From contig OZ014422.1 in the NCBI GenBank assembly GCA_963965975.1, positions 1,984,001 through 2,048,000 of the forward strand: 64,000 bases of DNA. Direction: 5' to 3'. The DNA is from Xestospongia bergquistia (Eukaryota; Porifera; Demospongiae; Haplosclerida; Petrosiidae). The stretch's first letter is position 1. Every line of letters begins with the position of its first letter. Under the pieces are notes generated by a model that was not told the DNA's origin, ran no database searches, and worked only from the letters and a program-made list of their open reading frames with translations. This document shows, one piece after another, positions 57,084 to 64,000 of this stretch. A program made the position numbers and the translations under genes.

Positions 57084-57474
57084 CTAATATTGTACTAATG
57101 TCTCCATCTCTTTAGCCTTTCGTTGACCACAGCACTTTCTCACAGCTCCAATGAGATTATACCATTTGAGATCTGTACATTTTTGAATCATCTTGCGAAT
57201 TGCTATAGTGCTATCTTTATCTCTAATATTTCTCAAACTATCCTGGTCAAGTTTCTTTGAATCCAACTTCTGACCAATTTCCCGCCACTTGTCATCAATG
57301 CCAAGGTGCTTAAATACTTCCACAACACGATCTGGACTTGGAATATCTTTGTCTCTCTCTTTACCATAACTATGGCTTAGTTGAACTAGATGGAAATATT
57401 AATATCAATCATAGCATATTGAGAATATATCATCATGTATTAACAGACACACACAATTATACACTATAGCCTTG

Positions 57475-57526
<52 letters not shown>

Positions 57527-59710
57527 ACTTCAGTGACAGTGACAGTGTTATAATTGTACCATACTACAAACAGAAAATGAACAGAAGCAGGTAACTATTT
57601 CTTTATGGTTCATAAATAAAATATTGCAAAAGTTACTATGGGAAAGTAATTCTTTGATAACCATGGCAACTAGTGGTTCTACCTACTGATTTAAAAATAG
57701 GTCTAAATAAATATCACTTCACTAGAGAAGGTATGTAACACTATACCAGTCCAATACATTATTTAATTTATAATTATTTTATATACCCAATCCATCTTTC
57801 TTTGTTTTATCGTTTACATATAGTTTATAGAATTACCAAACATTTAAAAACTACATTCTCACTTACAACGAGCACCTCTAGGGGTTGCACCCTTAAGTCC
57901 AGTAGAGTTTGAGAGACTTTTCTTCTTAAAATATTCCATTGCATTACTCTGAACTCGTAATGGCTCTATATAATTGAAAATAATTATTATTAACACAATG
58001 TTCTTTACTCACGTTTGAGATACATTAGTCCTGTTGATGCTACATATTGAGATGACATAGTTGAAGGTAGTTGATGTTGTGTTAAATCCAATATTGTTGT
58101 TATTGGAAGGTCGTGTTTATTGATATTATCACATAGATGTTGAGTCCATATGCCACCATTAGTATCACTACCAATACTTCCATTATTGAGATCAGAGATA
58201 GCAGAGATAGCAATGACAACATTTTCACAACTTGGTAATTGGATAGTTCGAGGTGGAGGTGGATCACCTTGTTGAAGACGTAGCTCGAAAAAGAGCATAC
58301 AAGGAAGATAGTTGTGTAGCCTTTGTTGATAGAGTGAGACAATCCAGTCTAAATAGACTTTCTTATCACCAAGTTTAAGATACACACGATGTTGACCATT
58401 AGGATCACAGCTATCACCAGGAGTATCATAACCTCCATAACCAGAGTAATAGAAGGCAAAGAACTTGTAGAATGTAGAGTAGGCAAAGTTAGCAACTGCT
58501 TTGATGATAGCCATTACATTATCACAGTCAACAGCAGTATTTGTATCTTTTATAGTTGCAAAGTTGATGTCTTCTTGTTGAAATAGAACCATCATTTTAT
58601 CTCCATCTTTAGTGAACTCATCTTGAGTAACCACTAACAATGTACCATTACGTTCTTCATTGTCTCCTTCACATTTTGGCTTAACAATATCATTGTACTT
58701 TGATTTGACTAAATTTTCTGTAAACAAAACAATATTAATTGTTATTGTTGTAAATCTGTTAGCTTATAAATTTTAAATACATGATATATTTATTGTTATA
58801 TAAATACAAAATTAATTATATTATTTACCATTGAAGAACAGTTGTCCAGCTAATGAAATATATTGAGGTAACAACTTAGATTCTTGTACTTTTTGATCTT
58901 TAGTTGCTTTAGTTGTTAGATCCAAAATGGCTGTCAAAGGAAGAGCTACTTGAGTAAGATTATTAGATAGACATTGAGTCCATATGCCACCACCAGCATC
59001 ACGACTAGCTTTATTGAGACCAGAGATAGCAATGACAAAGTTATCACAGCATGGCAAAGTAATTGGTCCTACTACATCATTGTCACTGTCACGAAGACAT
59101 AACTCAAAGAAAAGGGCACAAAATGTTAACGGATGAGACATTTTTGCCCGCAATCTTTCCTCAAGGACTTGTAGATTTTGTTTAAACACCCACACAATCC
59201 AGTCTAAATATACTCTTTCTTCAGGTTCTTCTGCTGTGGGAAATTTTGTTAAAATGTATGCCCGCTTATTATCATGATCATAACCTCCATAGCCACTGAA
59301 ATAAAATGCAAATTGTCGATGGAAACATTCTGAAGGAATATACTTCAACATATCAATGAGAGCAAACAGACTATTACAGTCTACATTGCTATTAGTCACA
59401 TATTTAAACCCAAACTTCGTAAAAACCTTTTTCATTGTGAACATATCTTTCGCATCATTTTCACCTTCTGGTGTTTTGAAAAAATCTTTCCCTAATGTCA
59501 CTATGGCAACACCAGAGATCTCAGGATACACTTTGCTACAATCTGCTCCATATGTTTCCCAATTTAATCCAACTTGACCTTCATACTCCTCTTTTGTTAT
59601 GTTTGAAAACTTACGAAGATCATGAGGTTCTTCAATTATCTATATTAGATATAATAAAATATGTCAGCTGTATATAGTTGATATAAACATACCTTGTTCA
59701 CTAAATCCAT
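57084..59710 (-). CDS. Double caspase/paracaspase-like, death-domain protein (copy A)
   Basis: Five exons: 59710-59693 (MDLVNK), 59639-58829, 58717-58013, 57965-57867, 57385-57084, giving 644 aa. Exon 2 is a whole caspase-fold domain: SGVAIVTLGKD, MKKVFTKFGFKYVT, FAFYFSGYGGYD, ERVYLDWIVWVFKQN, FCALFFELCLRDSD, DNFVIAISGLNKAS, GGGIWTQCLSNNL. Exon 3 is a second: FFAFYYSGYGGYD, KVYLDWIVSLYQQ, CMLFFELRLQQGD, GGIWTQHLCDN. Family knowledge: meta- and paracaspases have S/A-G-H-G and a D-x-C active site. Here His is Tyr in both domains (Tyr123 in the first), and in the second the Cys is Arg. The last exon is a death domain: LGIDDKWREIGQKL, LRNIRDKDSTIAIRKMIQKC, LKWYNLIGAVRK. Probably a pseudoenzyme scaffold in death or immune signalling (inference). 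Confidence 0.82.
57475..57523. repeat. (TA)n microsatellite in copy A intron
   Basis: About 48 bp of alternating A and T in the 481-nt intron before the death-domain exon. Confidence 0.95.
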
Positions 59711-60087
59711 CTCTATACTGGTTTGAAGGGGTGTTGAAGTAGTTGTACTAATAATGTGTGGATAGGTCCTAGAGTGGGATTTTTAAAGTTTCTGGTTATT
59801 ATAATGAGATTCACAGGTCTTAATTAAATTCTTATCTGATGATATAATGGTAACGCCCTTATGTGAGCCTCAAATAGATGACACTTTTCTACATATATAA
59901 TATCTTACCTCAGTAGATATATACTGATATGCATTGTTTTTTTTCCAGTGACTACCAATGTTAGCTAATTTCAGAATCAAATTATTAGTAAACAATTTGG
60001 ATCAACAACAATATTCAATTAATGTTTAATTATTGGATAAAGGATATTTACATTATTATTGTTATCTAAAAGTGAGACATCTAATTT
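59711..60087. promoter_or_regulatory. Promoter region of copy A, duplicated with the gene
   Basis: Sequence just upstream of the copy A start (for example gattcacaggtcttaattaa and gatgatataatggtaacg, then atgtgagcctca) is repeated upstream of copy C near 63890-63965, and partly upstream of copy B near 61370-61480. The duplicated unit therefore includes 5' flanking DNA. Confidence 0.6.
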
Positions 60088-61234
60088 CTAATTACTTCTG
60101 ATTACACACTTTTCACAACAAATGTGAGGTTTGTTTTCTCGGAAGCTCCTTATCTCTTTAACCTTTTTCTCACCACCAACGGTATGAACTGCTCCAGTAA
60201 TATTATACCACTTGAGATCTTTACATTTTGAAACCATCAATTTAATGGCTACATTATCTTCACCTCTAATGTTTTTCAATTTACTTTCTTCAAGCAATTT
60301 ATTGGAGACCAATACCTCACCAATTTTCCACCACTTATCAGCAATGTCAAGATAATTTAATGCTTCAACAACATGACCAGGACAAGGTTTGTCTTCACCT
60401 TTATAATATTTACCTATGTGATAATAGTAATCCTTATGATGAGGCACAATTTTAATAGATCTATGTAACTTAAATCATTTATATAAAATGCATTAAAAGT
60501 ATGGGTTTCAAAGTTTAAAGTTTAAGGTTCAGGATTTAGATTCAGGAATTAAGATTTCTATTATGGTCAGATCCATTGACACAATAGTAATAAACCTGTT
60601 GACAATCCACTTGTAATTCTATCATCAAACTTACTCTAATTACATTCATGGAAATATTAAATAACTAAAGAAAGGATCTCTCAATATTTACCAGTTACAG
60701 CAGGTGTAGCACCTGTAAGTCCAGTAGTACCTGTACCACTTATAAAAGATGGACTTGAGAGAGTGCTCCTAAAATATTTCACTGCTTCATCATAAAGACG
60801 TAATGGTAAATGAAGTAATGGGGGCTCTATATAATTGAAAATTATTATTAACACAATGTTCTTTACTCACGTTTGAGATACATTAGTCCTGTTGAAACAG
60901 ACTATTACAGACTACATTGCTATTAGTCACATATTTAAACCCAAACTTCTTAAAAACTTCTTTCATCATATTCATATTTTTATCATCTTCTGGTGTTTTG
61001 AAAGGATCTTTCCCTAATGTCACTATAGCAACACCAGAGATCTCAGGATATACTTTACTACAATCTGCTCCATATGTATCCCAATTTAATCCAACTTGAC
61101 CTTCATACTCCTTTGTTGTTATGTTTGAAAACTTACAAAGATCATCAGGTTTTTTAATTATCTATATTAGATATAATAAAATATGTCAGCTGTATATATA
61201 GTTTATATAAACATACCTTGTTCACTAAATCCAT
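60088..61234 (-). pseudogene. Copy B of the array: internal deletion and frameshift
   Basis: Pieces: 61234-61217 (MDLVNK), a fused exon 61161-60871, 60826-60692, and 60413-60088 (death domain). In the fused exon the first caspase-like domain runs normally from IIKKPDDLCKF to NSNVVCNSLF. It then jumps near 60895 to the last nine codons of what is exon 3 in copies A and C. About 1.25 kb is missing compared with copy A, including both active-site regions. The joint is out of frame and gives an early TAA a few codons later. Linker and death domain (GKYYKGEDKPCPG, LDIADKWWKIGEVL, RGEDNVAIKLMVSKC) are still open, with intact splice sites. As it stands it could make only a 105-aa fragment. Confidence 0.75.
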
Positions 61235-61658
61235 CTCTATACTGGTTTGAAGGGGTGTTGAAGTAGCTGTACTAATAATATGTGGCTGGGTTCGTTTCTT
61301 ACTCGAGTGGGATTTTTTAAAGCTTCTGGTTATTTTCACAGGTTTTTTATCTGGCAATATGATATATAGTAACACCCTTATGTAATATGATATATAGTGA
61401 TGCCCTTATTGTGAGCCTCTTAGTCAGCAAGTTGTTGTAGATGACAAACACTTTATTACATATACAACATCTTACTTCAGTAGATGTATACGCAAATACA
61501 TTGTTTTTAATGACTACCAATGTTAGCTAATTTCAGAATTAAATTATTAGTAAACAATTTGGAAATCAACAACAATATTTATTCAATCAATGTATAGTTA
61601 TTGGATAAAGGAGATTTACTTACATATTATTATTGTTATCTAATAGTGACACACCTAA
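61235..61658. other. Spacer between array copies B and C
   Basis: Holds the duplicated upstream DNA of copy B and the 3' end of copy C. Close to the spacer 59711-60087 in sequence. No separate gene. Confidence 0.6.
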
Positions 61659-63846
61659 TTAATAATTACTATACTTTCCACAACATGTGTGAGGTTTGTT
61701 TTCTCGGAAGGTCCTTATCTCTTCAGCCTTTTCCTCACCACCAACAATACAAACTACTCCAGTAATAATGTACCACTTGAGATTTTCACATTTGGAAACC
61801 ATCAATTTAATAGCTGCATTATTTTCACCTCTGATGTTTCTCAATTCGCTCTCTTTAAGGAATTTATTGGAGACCAATACCTCACCAATTTCCCGCCACT
61901 TATCAGCAATGTCAAGATAATTTAATGCTTCAACAACATGGCCAGGACAAGGTTCATCTTCACCTTTATAATATTTACCTATGTGATAATAGTAATCCTC
62001 ATGATGAGAGGATCTCTCAATACTTACCAGGTGTAGCACCTGTAAGTCTAGTACCACTTATACCAGGTGGACTTGAAAGAGTGCTCCAAAAACAATTGAC
62101 TGCTTCCCTATGAAGACGTAATGGGGGCTCTATATAATTGAAAATAATTATTAATAATACAATGTTTTTTACTCACGTTTGAGATACATTAGTCCTGTTG
62201 ATGCTATATATTGAGATGACATAGTTGAAGGTAGTAGATTTCGTGTTAAATCCAATATTGTCGTTATTGGAAGGTCGTGTTTCTTAATATTATCACATAG
62301 ATGTTGAGTCCATATGCCACCATTAGTATCACGACCAATACTTACATTATTGAGACCAGAGATAGCAATGACAATGTTGTCACAACTTGGTAATTGGATA
62401 GTTGGAGGTGGATCATCTTGTTGAAGACATAGCTCAAAAAAGAGCATACAAGGAAGATAGTTGTGTAGCCTTTGCTGATAGAGTGAGACAATCCAGTCTA
62501 AATAGACTTTCTTATCACCAAGTTTAAGATACACACGATGTTGACCATTAGGATCACAGCTATCACCAGGAGTATCATAACCTCCATAACCAGAGTAATA
62601 GAAGGCAAAGAACTTGTAGAATGTAGAGTAGGCAAAGTTAGCAACTGCTTTGATGATAGCCATTACATTATCACAGTCAACAGCAGTACTTGTATCTTTT
62701 ATAGTTGCAAAGTTGATGTCTTCTTGTTGAAATAGAACCATCATTTTATCTCCATCTTTAGTGAACTCATCTTGAGTAACCACTAACAATGTACCATTAC
62801 GTTCTTCATTGTCTCCTTCACATTTTGGCTTAACAATATCATTGTACTTTGATTTGACTAAATTTTCTGTAAACAAACAATACTAATTGTTATTGTTGTA
62901 AATCTGTTAGTTCATAAATTTTAAATACATAATATATTTATTGTTATATAAATACAAAATTAATTATATTACTTACCATTGAAGAACAGCTGTCCAGCTA
63001 ATGAAACATATTGAGGTAACAACTTAGATTGTTGTACTACTTGATCTTTAGTTGTTAGATCTAAAATGGCTGTCAAAGGAAGATTACGATGAGCTACTTG
63101 AGTAAGATTATTAGATAGACGTTGAGTCCATATGCCACCATCAGCATTACGACTGATACTAGCTTTATTGAGACCAGAGATAGCAACAACAAAGTTATCA
63201 CAGCATGGCAAAGTAATTGGTCCTACTACATCATTGTCACTGTCACGAAGACATAACTCAAAGAAAAGAGCACAAAATGGAAGGCATTTTCTTTTTTGAA
63301 GGACTTGTAGATTTTGTTTAAACACCCACACAATCCAGTCTAAATATACTCTTTCTTCAGGTTCTTCTGTTGTGGGAAATTTTGTTAAAATATATGCCCG
63401 CTTATTAACACGATCATAACCTCCATAGCCACTGAAATAAAATGCAAACTGTCGATGGAAACATTCTGAAGGAATATACTTTAACATATCAATGAGAGCA
63501 AACAGACTATTACAGTCTACATTGCTATTAGTCACATGTTTAAACCCAAACTTCTTAAAAACCTTTTTCATTCTGAGCATATCTTTCGCATCTTTATCAT
63601 CTTCTGTTGTTTTGAAAGAATCTTTCCCTAATGTCACTATGGCAACACCAGAGATCTCAGGATACACTTTACTACAATCTGCTCCATATACATTCAAATT
63701 TAATCCAACTTGACCTTCATAGTCCTCTGTTGTTATGTTTGAAAACTTATGAAGATCATGAGGTTCTTCAATTATCTATATTAGAGATAATAAAATATGT
63801 CAGCTGTATATAGTTGATATAAACATACCTTGTTCACTAAATCCAT
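61659..63846 (-). CDS. Double caspase/paracaspase-like, death-domain protein (copy C)
   Basis: Five exons mirroring copy A: 63846-63829, 63775-62977, 62866-62177, 62129-62028, 61978-61659, giving 642 aa. First caspase-like domain: SGVAIVTLGKD, FAFYFSGYGGYD (Tyr123 at the His position), FCALFFELCLRDSD, GGIWTQRLSNNL. Second: FFAFYYSGYGGYD, CMLFFELCLQQDD (Cys kept, unlike copy A), GGIWTQHLCDNIKKHDLPIT. Linker LTGATP. Death domain: CPGHVVEALNYLDIADKWRE, SELRNIRGENNAAIKLMVSK, and a Cys-containing end (HTCCGKYSNY). The last intron is only 49 nt. Exons 2 and 3 are nearly identical to copy A at the DNA level, while the death domain exon is closer to copy B than to copy A. That indicates gene conversion or a stepwise duplication. 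Confidence 0.83.
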
Positions 63847-64000
63847 TCGTTTGAGGGGTGTGAAGTAGTTGTACTATTTTTTTAGGTTATTATAATGAGA
63901 TTCACAAGTTTTAATTAAATTCTTATCTGATGATATAATGGTAACGCTCTTATGTGAGCCTCATAGATGACAAATACTTTTATACATATACAATATCTTA
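63847..64000. other. Upstream flank of copy C, homologous to that of copy A
   Basis: Matches 59790-59930 closely (gagattcacaag, ttttaattaaattcttatct, gatgatataatggtaacg). The array may go on beyond the window. Confidence 0.6.

Noticed and set aside
57084..63846. Classical caspases as the name of the array genes
   Set aside because: No QACRG/QACQG active site, His replaced by Tyr, two domains per protein, death domain at the C-terminus; only the fold signature is shared.

Overview
The window is nuclear DNA of a simple animal, most likely a demosponge close to Amphimedon (inference). Every protein gene is metazoan in type. The DNA is AT-rich, genes are packed 70-600 bp apart, and most introns are 45-120 nt with GT-AG ends. 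I placed exons by hand by joining reading frames across GT-AG junctions and checking phase and total length. The assigned orthologues all close into complete frames of family-typical length.

Layout. 1-5447 (+): 3' part of a secreted Thr/Pro-repeat, laminin-EGF and laminin-G protein. 6054-7575 (+): TAMM41. 7708-9644 (-): DMC1. 9815-10033 (+): intronless 72-aa protein. 10181-16236 (+): two CD225/dispanin genes with a relic between them. 16802-18776 (-): PICK1. 18846-21973 (+): PH-START lipid-binding protein. 22259-24495 (-): DUS1L. 24611-25516 (-): unknown 117-aa protein. 26033-29739 (-): GAS7. 29862-31365 (-): B9D1. 31472-33120 (+): third CD225 gene. 33398-39721 (-): IRE1 (ERN1). 39909-41633 (+): RNPS1. 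42186-46916 (-): TEX2. 47346-50112 (+): EEF2KMT. 50337-52668 (-): CDR2-like coiled coil. 52952-56831 (-): FBXW7. 57084-63846 (-): a tandem array of three genes (one broken) for proteins with two caspase/paracaspase-like domains and a C-terminal death domain.

Most genes are unrelated housekeeping or signalling genes, several in head-to-head pairs sharing 70-430 bp between start codons, often near CACGTG boxes. Two lineage-specific expansions stand out: the CD225 genes and the death-domain/paracaspase-like array. In the array every caspase-like domain has Tyr where active enzymes have the catalytic His, which suggests pseudoenzyme scaffolds in death or immune signalling. This array is my main candidate for something undescribed. 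Other notable points are 10-nt and 14-nt microexons in DMC1, a start codon split by an intron in RNPS1, and a family of short hairpin insertions in introns.
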